64,000 bases of DNA, taken from NCBI GenBank assembly GCA_963765875.1, contig CAVXYK010000025.1:124001-188000 (forward strand), written 5' to 3'. The notes below the pieces were generated by a model. It was not told the origin of the DNA and ran no database searches. It was given only the letters and a program-made list of their open reading frames with translations. The stretch is from JAWKOK01 sp963765875. Its GTDB lineage: Bacteria; Chloroflexota; Anaerolineae; Caldilineales; Caldilineaceae. Position 1 is the first letter of the stretch. Each line of letters starts with the position of its first letter. Of the stretch, positions 29,069 to 37,781 are shown in pieces. Both the position numbers and the translations under genes were made by a program.

Positions 29069-30088
29069 CTATGCGATAAGCATTGTCCAGAGACGCCAGG
29101 AAAAGAGCAGGACGACCGCTATGCATCCAACCCAAAACATTGCCCTATTGAAAGCCGGAAACCATGACGATTCCTGTGACTCGACGACTGTAATCGTAGG
29201 CTGAGGTTCTAGGTCGATGAGTAACGGCCGCATGCGGCTTTCCACATCCGAAAGTCTGGAGGCGTCACCGTCATAGTCACGAAGCAGCTTGTAATGATCG
29301 TGCTCGATCTGATTGAGGCTTTCACGCAAGCTGGAACGAAAGCCGATCGGCTCGTAGCCGTCGATCACAGCAGCGATGTACGAATAGCGGCCGGCTTCGA
29401 TCAGGATCTGCTTACCCCCATAGTGAATGGCATCCAATTCACTCGCCTCTCCACCCTGGCCGAACACATCCTGAACAAAATCCCGGATAGCAGTCAACAT
29501 GCCGCTGATCAGGTCGGAATCTGAATTCGGTCCCGGCATGCGCGAGACAAAATAGAGCAGCAAACCTGATTCACGATGGATCAAAAACAGATCATCCACA
29601 TGAAAAGGCAACGCCGTACGAAGTGCGATCTCAGCATCCGAGATGCCGCTGGCTCGCGCGTGGAGACGCCGCTTGACACTTTCAAAACTAAAGGTGTTGC
29701 GCATCTGCGAATCAATACTTCGCATCAGATCGCGCATTGCCTCAGAGACAGCCTTCGTGACCAATTTGCCCGTGATCGGGTAGAGCGCCTCGATCATCGC
29801 TTCCTCAGAATCCCGAATGCTCGTGTTGATGGCATCGGCCATTACGGGCTTGAGGGTGCGAATCAGCGCGTCGTCATCGTTCATCTGGTCTTCGAGCACG
29901 GCCAGCAGTCGCTCGAGACGATCCAGGTCGCCCTGCATCGTCTCGACCCGCTGCCGCTGCTGAGCAACAAGCAGTTCCTGCAACGCGGCCAAGGCTTCTT
30001 CATCGTCCATCCTGTGCGCGTCTTGACGAACGTCCGATTCTGTTTGCGGTTCGCTGGCCAAATCCATTGGTCGGTTCAAAGGCGTCAA
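29069..30088 (-). CDS. Tail-anchored membrane protein of the GTPase cassette
   Basis: The 339-residue protein has a helical, Gln/Asp-rich N-terminus (about residues 25-80). A conserved middle region follows, with the pattern RTALPFHVDDLFLIHRESGL, LISGMLTAIRDFVQDVFGQ, GGKQILIEAGRYSYIAAVID. It ends with a single transmembrane helix (AMFWVGCIAVVLLFSWRLWT) and almost no residues after it. The middle region is found in bacterial OmpA-family proteins encoded beside Rab-like GTPases. In those a peptidoglycan-binding OmpA domain follows the membrane helix, but it is missing here. The soluble part should face the cytoplasm, anchored at the C-terminus, and is a plausible GTPase partner. That function is an inference. 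Confidence 0.7.
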   Translation of the reverse strand: MTPLNRPMDLASEPQTESDVRQDAHRMDDEEALAALQELLVAQQRQRVETMQGDLDRLERLLAVLEDQMNDDDALIRTLKPVMADAINTSIRDSEEAMIEALYPITGKLVTKAVSEAMRDLMRSIDSQMRNTFSFESVKRRLHARASGISDAEIALRTALPFHVDDLFLIHRESGLLLYFVSRMPGPNSDSDLISGMLTAIRDFVQDVFGQGGEASELDAIHYGGKQILIEAGRYSYIAAVIDGYEPIGFRSSLRESLNQIEHDHYKLLRDYDGDASRLSDVESRMRPLLIDLEPQPTITVVESQESSWFPAFNRAMFWVGCIAVVLLFSWRLWTMLIA

Positions 30089-30194
30089 TATTTCTGAATG
30101 TACGTGAAACTATCCGGCTGTTGGACCCTGTCACGCTTGCAGCGGAACCTGGTGTATCACAGGCTCGCTTACGTCATCGAAACCTAGTCAAAAC

Positions 30195-30821
30195 CTAGTC
30201 GATCTCATCCATAAGTTCTTCCAGCAAATCGACAACCATACCTGAGTTTTGGCCATCTTTGAGCGAATCGCCTAACTGAACAAGCATGTCGCCAAACGAG
30301 ATCCGATCGACTTTGGCATGGCCCAGCGCTTCGGCATTCTGCCGGAGATCCACTCTGATGCTCTCTTCAGATTCACGCAGATTGCGCTGAAGTTCGTCGC
30401 TACGCTGCGCGTATTTGATGTCAAGGTCCTGTAGACGGCCGCCACTGCGCTTGTCGAAGTCCTGCAATTGACCGCTCAGTCGCTCTTCCAGGGCACGCAG
30501 TTGCGTCCCTTGGCGGTTATCGAGTTCCTGCACTTTTTGACCAAGGCTGATACCCTGCTCCTGAATAGATGAGAGCAACTGTGAATTCTGATCGTTTAGT
30601 TGTTGTACCAGCAAACGGTTCTGCTCGGCGATCTGCTCACTGAGTCGAGCGTTCTCCTGCTGTAATCGGGTGACGTCACGGCTGAGGTTCTCGAATCGTT
30701 GGGCGTACTCGCGCATCTGCGCGCCGAAGACGATCTCACGAATACGTTCCAGTTTCTCGGTTGATTCAATCCCGCCGGCAACCTCTATTTCGCTGTTCTC
30801 GACAGCCTTTTTTGCGCACAT
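30195..30821 (-). CDS. Coiled-coil protein of the GTPase cassette
   Basis: The 208-residue protein begins with a conserved segment (TEKLERIREIVFGAQMREY, AQRFENLSRDV). Long heptad-repeat stretches rich in Gln, Leu and Asp follow from about residue 40 to 165. It ends in a short helical tail (SFGDMLVQLGDSLKDGQNSG, VVDLLEELMDE). It has no membrane segment. The N-terminal IREI(V/I)FGxQM pattern recurs in coiled-coil proteins next to bacterial Rab-like GTPases. I infer a scaffold or effector role. It is preceded by the OmpR-type regulator and followed by the tail-anchored protein. Confidence 0.7.
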   Translation of the reverse strand: MCAKKAVENSEIEVAGGIESTEKLERIREIVFGAQMREYAQRFENLSRDVTRLQQENARLSEQIAEQNRLLVQQLNDQNSQLLSSIQEQGISLGQKVQELDNRQGTQLRALEERLSGQLQDFDKRSGGRLQDLDIKYAQRSDELQRNLRESEESIRVDLRQNAEALGHAKVDRISFGDMLVQLGDSLKDGQNSGMVVDLLEELMDEID

Positions 30822-30925
30822 CGATTCTCTCCTCAGATTGATGGATCTATGGCTTAAAGTAATCCCATTAGCGGCGTATCCCGGCGCGACCCATCTATTT
30901 CATGAACCGCATAGGGCTCTGGAGG

Positions 30926-31621
30926 CTATCCGAGCGTAAAGCGATACCCCAATCCACGCTCGGTCACGATATAAGTTCGATCCTTGGTTCCGTCTTCGAT
31001 TTTCTGGCGCAGACGGTGAATGTGTACTCGCAGACGATCTTCGAAAACTTCTTCGCGTGGCCACAGCCGGTTCAATAGGAATTCCAACGTGACAATACGA
31101 TTCAGGTTGTTTAGAAACACATGCAACAACTTGGTCTCAGTCGGCGTCAGCAAGACTTCATTGCCGTCCACCGTCACCGCCTTGCGCCCCAGGCTCACCT
31201 GCAGATGATCGTCAATAACAATGGTGGGGGCCATTGCATAGTCAAAGGAATGAATGCGCCGTATCAGACGGTCAACACGCACCAGAAATTCTCGGGTAAC
31301 AAACGGCTTGGTCATATAGTCTTCGGCGTAGCGCTCAATCGAGTCTACAACGACGTCGGTGTCTATCTCAGATGTCAATATGATAATCGGAACATCGCAG
31401 AATCCTTGTATCCTTCTGCAGAATTCTAGACCGCCCATACCGGGCATATAGATGTCGACAATAGCAAGGTGGGGCATTCCGCGCTTTTCGACAATCTCGA
31501 GGGCCTGCTCACCAGAAAAGGCGGATACCACATGATAGCCCGCACGCTCAAGACTCAACCTAAGTAAATTTTGCAGATCTCGGTCATCATCGACCAAAAG
31601 AATGCTCTTCATGGTTATCAC
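30926..31621 (-). CDS. OmpR/PhoB-type response regulator
   Basis: The product has a receiver domain (ILLVDDDRDLQNLLRLSLER, phospho-acceptor Asp in LAIVDIYMPGMGGLEF, conserved Thr in IIILTSEID and Lys in YMTKPF). A winged-helix DNA-binding domain follows (LTPTETKLLHVFLNNLNRIV, RVHIHRLRQKIE, YIVTERGLGYRFTLG). A GTG at 31621 and an ATG at 31612 are both possible starts. It is the first gene of the array that ends in the PAS kinase, with the coiled-coil, membrane and GTPase genes between them. It may regulate the cassette itself. Confidence 0.9.
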   Translation of the reverse strand: MITMKSILLVDDDRDLQNLLRLSLERAGYHVVSAFSGEQALEIVEKRGMPHLAIVDIYMPGMGGLEFCRRIQGFCDVPIIILTSEIDTDVVVDSIERYAEDYMTKPFVTREFLVRVDRLIRRIHSFDYAMAPTIVIDDHLQVSLGRKAVTVDGNEVLLTPTETKLLHVFLNNLNRIVTLEFLLNRLWPREEVFEDRLRVHIHRLRQKIEDGTKDRTYIVTERGLGYRFTLG

Positions 31622-31687
31622 AATCTATTTTGGGGAGAGACACGCACTTCGATTCACCTACAACTTAACGCAACTGTAAGGGCGCGG

Positions 31688-33154
31688 TCAAGATTCCGGG
31701 ACGACAACGATATTGACCTGTTTTGCCAAAGAATGAACCTCTGACAGGAATCCATCTAGGATACGCTCAGGAGCGCTCACAAGTTTCTCATCAATGACGA
31801 TTCCCAGGGTTACCTGCCCATCGTAGCTAATGATGCTGATACCGAGACCAATATTGCCGGACTGCGGTACCCAGAACATCATGTGACGCATCGGTGTACC
31901 GGCCAAATAGAGGGTCTCCTGCGGCCCGGGCACGTTGGTGAGTACAGCCGATGCCTTGGCAGCGAAAAGATCCACAGCATGGGCGGCCAACTCACCCGGC
32001 AATGCCCCCAAGAGGTTCAACACCTGAAAGACAACGATGGCTTCGGGCGACCGTTTCAGCAAATCCATGCGTCGTTTGACTTCGAACAGCCGCTGCAACG
32101 GATCATCTACACTGACCGGCAGAGAGAGATAGACCATACCAAACTGGTTACCCAACTCCAACGGAGCTTCCTGACCGCGCAGGTTAACCGGCACCATGGC
32201 ACGTAAGTCACGGCAGTCTACACTGTCGCCCTCCGCCTCCATGAACGCACGCAATGCACCCGTCAAAGCCGCCATCAACACGTCATTGACGGTACTCCCC
32301 GTCGCATGCCCGATATTCTTGAGCAGCTGTAGCTCCATCGGATCCGACCATAGAACCCGTTTAGACGTTCCAAGCTCTCCCTGGAAGACTGACGAGCGAT
32401 CGGACGGACTGATGACTAATCGTGTCAGTATGGCAGCGCCGGCAACGGTCAACAGACCGGCACTTGCCAGCGCGTCAAGACGGACGGAAAGCTTGGTGTC
32501 AATGTACGCTGAAGGACTCCGTACCGTTTCAATGCTCTCACGAATCAGACGTTCACCGAGTCTCAGCGACCCGACCGTGGCCCGACGAGCCAACCGCGCT
32601 GCGGATCGAATCAATCCGCGAGGCTTTGCCTTGGCCTGCAATGGCAACACCTCCACCGGCAGCAGGACTTCGCCGCTCTCCGTCTGCGCCATGGACAACA
32701 TCACGCGGACCAAGGAGACGCCATCGGCGAGACAGTGGTGAAAGCGCAAAAAGAGCGCCGAACCACCTTCGTAATTGTCAATCAAATAGACACGCCACAG
32801 CGGCTTGGTCCGGTCAAGTGAGTTGCTCATCAGATCGCTGATAAGACGCTGCAAAGTCGATCTGACGCCTGGTTCAGGCAGGGAAATATGTATCAAATGA
32901 GAACGAATATCGAAATACGGGTCGTCTTCCCAGAAGGCACGCCCGGAACCGGGCGAGAACCCGACCACCCGCTGGCGAAAGCGAGGAAAAGAGCCTACCA
33001 TTTGATTTTCGAACATGTCGCGCACAATTGCGTAATCGATAGGTCCGTCAAACAACATGGCCCCGTTGATGATCATCAGGTTTGTTTCCCGATCCATCTC
33101 AAGCCAGGCCTTGTCAACGCTATCTATCAATTGGCGATTGCGGGTTGCACTCAT
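31688..33154 (-). CDS. Wax ester synthase/diacylglycerol acyltransferase (WS/DGAT)
   Basis: The 488-residue protein contains the catalytic HHxxxDG motif (RFHHCLADGVSLVRVMLSM), the upstream PLW motif (RTKPLWRVYLIDNYEGG) and the C-terminal ND-type region (GSTVNDVLMAALTGALRAFM). A later VLTNVPGPQETLYLAGTP is typical of the family. These enzymes esterify fatty acyl-CoA with diacylglycerol or a fatty alcohol to make storage triacylglycerol or wax esters at the membrane. The start at 33154 (MSATRNRQLIDSVDKAWLEM) is preferred over a longer frame because GTGAGGA precedes it and family members begin here. It lies 66 bp upstream of the GTPase cassette on the same strand, with no clear terminator between. 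Confidence 0.9.
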   Translation of the reverse strand: MSATRNRQLIDSVDKAWLEMDRETNLMIINGAMLFDGPIDYAIVRDMFENQMVGSFPRFRQRVVGFSPGSGRAFWEDDPYFDIRSHLIHISLPEPGVRSTLQRLISDLMSNSLDRTKPLWRVYLIDNYEGGSALFLRFHHCLADGVSLVRVMLSMAQTESGEVLLPVEVLPLQAKAKPRGLIRSAARLARRATVGSLRLGERLIRESIETVRSPSAYIDTKLSVRLDALASAGLLTVAGAAILTRLVISPSDRSSVFQGELGTSKRVLWSDPMELQLLKNIGHATGSTVNDVLMAALTGALRAFMEAEGDSVDCRDLRAMVPVNLRGQEAPLELGNQFGMVYLSLPVSVDDPLQRLFEVKRRMDLLKRSPEAIVVFQVLNLLGALPGELAAHAVDLFAAKASAVLTNVPGPQETLYLAGTPMRHMMFWVPQSGNIGLGISIISYDGQVTLGIVIDEKLVSAPERILDGFLSEVHSLAKQVNIVVVPES

Positions 33155-33552
33155 ACGATATTCATCCTCACACCATCGACCGATGGAATCGATTGCCAAT
33201 CTGGGATATGCTCAACTTACCGGAGATGGAGATCGACGCTGGACGGCTACCGGCCTAGTTGCCGACATTGCCCATCTTGATCCACGCGTAGATGGAGAGA
33301 TTCCGCCTTTCCTTTCAATGACAATCTCTCCGACAGTATACTGCAAATGCCGACGAATACCAACAGAACAACCACGGTTTCCGTCTACGCAACTCGTGAA
33401 AAATTGCATCGAATATTATTGCTGTCTATAATGGCCCGGATTACTCGACAACATACCAGCCGACAGTCAATCTGGAATCGAGACGGGCCAACATTCGGCT
33501 GAGCTACGAACACTGACTGAAAAACATTGACTTAGAGGAAAAAGGTGCGAGC

Positions 33553-35371
33553 ATGCTGAAGACACATACTTGTGGCGAATTGTCGCCCGACAACATTGGC
33601 CAAGAAGTATCGTTGGCCGGTTGGGTGAACCGGCGGCGCGACCATGGAGGACTGATCTTTATCGACCTGCGAGATCGATTTGGCGTCACACAAGTGACGA
33701 TAGGTTCCGATGCTGCGACAAGTGCCCACGACATCGCCAACCAAGTTCGCAACGAGTATGTGATCCAGGTCACCGGCACTGTTCGTCGGCGACCGGAAGG
33801 ATTTGAGAATCCGAACCTGGCCACGGGCGCTATCGAGGTGATTGTAGAGACCATCAAAATCCTCAATGAAGCCAAGACAACTCCGTTCTATATCTCCAGC
33901 TCCAACGAAGCCGACACAGATAACGTAGATGAGGCTCTGCGACTGAAATATCGATATCTCGACCTACGCCGCTCACGCATGACTGACAATCTTATCCTGC
34001 GTCACAATGTCGTTCGCTTCATCCGCGAGTACTTTTCCAACCGCGAATTTCTTGAAATTGAGACGCCGATCTTGCTCAAGAGCACGCCGGAAGGCGCTCG
34101 TGACTTCATCGTGCCGAGCAGACTCCATTCTCACAAGTTCTATGCACTGCCGCAGAGCCCGCAGCAGTTGAAGCAGATGCTGATGGTGGCCGGCATCGAA
34201 CGCTATTTCCAGATCGCACGGTGTTTCCGCGATGAAGACCTGCGCGCAGATCGCCAGCCGGAATTCACCCAACTGGATCTCGAGATGAGCTTTGTTGAGG
34301 CCGAGGACATTCGCAGCCTCATCGAAAAGATGTTGGTGGAACTGTCCTCACATGTCAGCGAGAAGCCAGATCAAGCAGCAGCCGTTCCCGATTCTCACCT
34401 ATGCGGACGCACTGGAACGATATGGCGTCGATCGCCCGGACCTGCGCTTCGGCGTTGAGCTTTTCAACATCACCGATCTCGTGCGCGAGAGCGGCTTTGG
34501 CGTCTTCAGCAAAGCCGCCGCGTCAGGCGGACAGGTCAAGGGCCTGGTCTATCCGGGCGGTGCAGACCTCACTCGTCGCGAAATCGACGGCATGACTGAT
34601 TTCGTCAAGCCTTACGGCGCCAAGGGCCTCGCCTGGATCGGCATCACCGGCCAACCGGACGAAAACGGCCACTATGGGCCGGATTCGCTGCGCAGCCAGA
34701 TCACCAAATTCCTCTCCCGCGAGGAGATTGCCGGCATTGCGAATCGTGCCAAGGCCGAGGCCGGCGACCTGATTCTCATTGTCGCCGATCAACCCTCGGT
34801 GGTCGCTCAGAGCTTGAGCAACCTGCGACTGGAAATCGGACGCAGCGCCGGGCTGATCGACGAAAGCGTTCTGTCGTTCTGCTGGGTTGTCGATTTCCCG
34901 CTGCTCGAATACAACGACGATATGCAACGCTGGCAGGCCGTCCACCACCCATTTACCTCCGCACGGGATGATGACTGGGACAAACTCGAATCGGCGCCAG
35001 GCGAAGTATTGGCAAAAGCCTACGATGTGGTGATGAATGGATGGGAGATCGGCGGCGGCAGCATCCGAATCCATCAGAGCGACTTGCAGGACCGACTCTT
35101 TGCCGCCCTTGGCATTCCCAAGGAAGAGGTAGACGAACAGTTTGGTCACCTGATTGAGGCGTTCCAGTACGGCGCACCGCCTCACGGCGGCATTGCCTTG
35201 GGCATTGATCGACTGGTGGCGCTCTTCGCCCAAGCGACGAGCATCCGTGATGTCATCGCCTTCCCCAAGACGGCCGCCGGCACCGATCTCATGGTCGATT
35301 CGCCTAGCCCGGTGACAGACGAGCAGATGGCTGAACTACACATTGCGCTGCGAGAGAAGAAGAAGAAATAG
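33553..35371 (+). CDS. aspS: Aspartate--tRNA ligase (one frameshift)
   Basis: The N-terminal OB-fold anticodon-binding domain is SLAGWVNRRRDHGGLIFIDL with RDRFGVTQV. Motif 1 lies in REFLEIETPILLKSTPEGAR. Motif 2 is YFQIARCFRDEDLRADRQPE, followed by FTQLDLEMSF. The bacterial insertion domain is present (GLAWIGITGQPDENGHYGPD). Motif 3 is GGIALGIDRLVALFAQATSI. The first 270 residues and the rest are in different frames; the shift lies near 34360-34370, before QQPFPILTYADALERYG. The gene is essential, so an indel error is the likely cause. The start has AGGAAAAAGG upstream. A 6S-like RNA gene follows. Confidence 0.93.
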
Positions 35372-35382
35372 ATTTACCGACC

Positions 35383-35412
35383 TTGTTCGATCTGTACGTA
35401 CTATGCTATATT
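35383..35412 (+). promoter_or_regulatory. Promoter of the 6S-like RNA
   Basis: TTGTTC (35383-35388) and TATATT (35407-35412) are separated by 18 bp. They place a start about six bases downstream, exactly at the closing stem of the predicted RNA. The promoter begins just after the aspS stop codon. Confidence 0.6.
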
Positions 35413-35417
35413 GTTAG

Positions 35418-35645
35418 TGACTCTGCGGTTTCCGTGAAAGGATAGCATACGGGGCGAGCCAACACTTCAAATTTGGGCGCATGGTGACGCGGTGTGGATG
35501 TGATAGCCTTCCTCATGGAGGATTGGCAAGACGGAAGCACCCAGCGGCGCCCACCCTGCTTAGACAGGTTCGCACCCACTGTCCACACGATCCTGTGGAG
35601 TCAATGATTCATAAATGCCGCCTGCTTACGTAGGCGGTATTTTTA
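35418..35645 (+). ncRNA. ssrS: Structured RNA, probably 6S RNA
   Basis: The region has its own promoter, no reading frame, and a closing helix (TGACTC at 35418-35423 with GAGTCA at 35598-35603). Internal helices include GTGTGGA/TCCACAC and a hairpin with TCCTC/GAGGA arms. A final intrinsic terminator has CCGCCT/AGGCGG followed by T5 at 35616-35645. The 3' half (CGGCGCCCACC, CCTG...CAGGTTCG) resembles the 3' side of bacterial 6S RNAs, and the size of about 190 nt is right. 6S RNA binds the sigma-70 holoenzyme in stationary phase. SRP RNA, RNase P and tmRNA were considered and their hallmark motifs are absent. Confidence 0.55.
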
Positions 35646-35889
35646 TTGTCCGAGAGTTTCTGCCGACACAACATTATGTCAACTTTTTTGACGTCTGTTC
35701 GTGCGTTGTGATACAATTCACATCGAATTTCGACCTGTCTCAGTGAGGGCAGGAGTCTCTTTGTGGGCCCCATTGACTTCGGTCAGAAAGAGCCCGCTCA
35801 AGGATACACAGATCTGCATCGTGACCATGCACTGGTGGCGACGATAGAGATTATGATTCTTGAAATAAGAATGAAGCGAGGAGTACGAG

Positions 35890-36763
35890 GTGGCCATTAC
35901 ACGCACACGCGTTGCAGACGATACTTGGGTCTTTACAAGCAATCTCTATGTTGAAGTGAACGCCGGCTTGGTTGTGACGCCCGAAGGCGGGATTCTGATC
36001 GACACGTTGCCATTTCCGTCAGAGACAGAACAGTTGATTGCGTTTGCCAAACGCATCTGCCCTGCGGGAATCAAGTACGTGATCAACACCATCAGCCATG
36101 CCGACCATGTCTACGGCTCCTACCTTTTTCCCGATGCAGAGTTAATTGCTCATGAAAAATGTCGAGCCATGTTGGCTGACCATGGGCAACAAGCATTGGC
36201 GGAAGCCAAAGAGCACACACCTGAGTTACGTGATGTTGAGATTCGGCTGCCCAAGGTCGTCTTCAACCGCGGCATGCTCGTGCGCCTCGGCGGCAAGACC
36301 GTACACATCATCCATTCACCGGGTCCCAGTCCGGAAGTTTGCGTCGTTCATGTGCGCGAGGACAAGGTACTCTTCGCCAGCGACCTCATCATGCCCGTGC
36401 CCGTGATCGCCAATCCGCTGAGCGACATGGGTCTGTTCAAACGCTCGTTGGCCAATCTGCATGAGTACAATCTGGAATCGATTGTCCAAGGGCCACGGCG
36501 ACATCCTTCTGCGCGGCGAAGTAACCAGCAGCATCGATATCAACATCAAGTACCTGAACGATATCCACGCATTGATCCGAAGGCTGATGGATGAAGGCGC
36601 CACCAAGCATGATCTGCTTCAACATGACATTGAACAATTTGACCGCAGCCGGATCCCCCTAGGCGGCCTGGTCAAGCAGTTTCATGCCGCAAACTTGATG
36701 TATCTCTGGGAGCAAGAACGACGGCAACGGCGAAGCGAGCGCCAAGCAGCCATAGCAGCCTAG
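35890..36763 (+). CDS. MBL-fold hydrolase-like protein, degenerate site (one frameshift)
   Basis: It starts at GTG 35890 behind GAGGAGTACGAG. The fold is that of metallo-beta-lactamase-like hydrolases (NAGLVVTPEGGILIDTLPFP, INTISHADHVYGSYLFPDAE, KVLFASDLIMP). The first His of the HxHxDH zinc motif is Ile (NTISHADH), and the following zinc His in the SPGHSP position is Pro (SPGPSPEV). The second and third His, both Asp residues and the final GHGD His remain. A frameshift at 36490-36495 separates the end (GHGDILLRGEV onward to the stop at 36763). A normal zinc site seems impossible as written. The role could be non-catalytic, or the two codons could be errors (CAC to ATC, CAC to CCC). Confidence 0.7.
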
Positions 36764-36765
36764 CC

Positions 36766-37642
36766 ATGCAACAACACGTTTCGCCGGACCTCGCCAACCT
36801 TGTCCTCGCCATCCAGGCGCTCTCGCCCAACGAGAGACGCCAATTGCTGCGACGTCTGAATGCCAGCGGCCTACATCGATCCCGACGAACTACTTACTGA
36901 TCAGCATCGCCTCGACGTTGCGCCTGCACTGGGCGCGGCGATCGACCGCTGGCGGGAACCGATCAGCGGTCTCGATGTGGCGGATCCCACGCTCGAGAAT
37001 GAGCCGCCGACAGGTGAGTCGGACAAGAGTCTGGACGAAGAAGCGAAGACGAGCAACCAACTTCGGCGCAATCTCCAGCAACGCAGGCCGTAGCTGAGCC
37101 ACCGACGGATCCAACCGCTAGTCCAGACAATGCATCAGATGAATATCAATCACCGGTGAGCGGCAAGATTGTGATGGGTGCCCCGTCCGGAGTTGTTGAG
37201 GACGATCCCTATGCCATGCATCCGGTTCCGGGCCAGGCGCCGGAACGTCCGATCGTCATCATCTTTGACGGCGGCAGCAAGGGCAATCCCGGCAAGGGCT
37301 ACGGCAGCTATGCCTTGCGCTGGCCCGGCCAGCAGGAGCAGATCGTGCAAGCTCCAGTTTGGTGACGAGTCACCAACAATGAAGCTGAGTACGATACGCT
37401 CATTGCCTCGCTGGAGGCGACCTGACCCGACTGAACGACCTCGGCGCCGGCGCTGATACCGCCCAGATGAGGCTCTTGGCGATTCACTGCTGGTGATCAA
37501 CCAGGTGAAAGGCGAGTGGAAGTGCAAGGAGAAGCGCCTTCAAGTGCGCAGAGATCGTGCCGGGAATTGCTTGGCGAATTTGGTCGCTGGGAGTTGATCC
37601 ACCACGACCGAAGCAACAGCGTACGCGTGCTTGGGGCACTAA
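36766..37642 (+). pseudogene. RNase HI-like protein with N-terminal extension, many indels
   Basis: ATG 36766 lies 2 bp after the MBL stop and begins MQQHVSPDLANLVLAIQALS, NERRQLLRRL. The next frame continues with IDPDELLTDQHRLDVAPALG. From 37240 a type-I RNase H core appears in pieces: IFDGGSKGNPGKGYGSYALR (first catalytic Asp), VTNNEAEYDTLIASLEA (Glu), GDSLLVINQVKGEWKCKEKR (second Asp) and HHDRSNSVRVLGH (last Asp region). Breaks lie near 36860, 37080, 37350, 37430, 37460 and 37550. Reconstructed, this would be an RNase H-like protein with a helical extension of about 130 residues, cutting RNA in RNA-DNA hybrids. Catalytic acidic residues are kept, so poor consensus is possible. Confidence 0.6.
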
Positions 37643-37781
37643 CTTTCGGAAGACGCTGTTCCGGGCGGCAGGATTCAAAAATTTCGAGCTGATCTGGGAA
37701 TTGGACAGCGCTGCCATCTGGAACCATCCCGTCTACGTTGTCACAGTTTCAGTCCCGTTGGGCCGATCACTCCTGCCCAAT

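Noticed and set aside
35418..35645. SRP RNA or RNase P RNA as identity of the structured RNA
   Set aside because: The GGTCAGG...GGAAGCAGCC loop of SRP and the conserved GAGGAAAGUCC core of RNase P are absent; size and 3' region fit 6S better.
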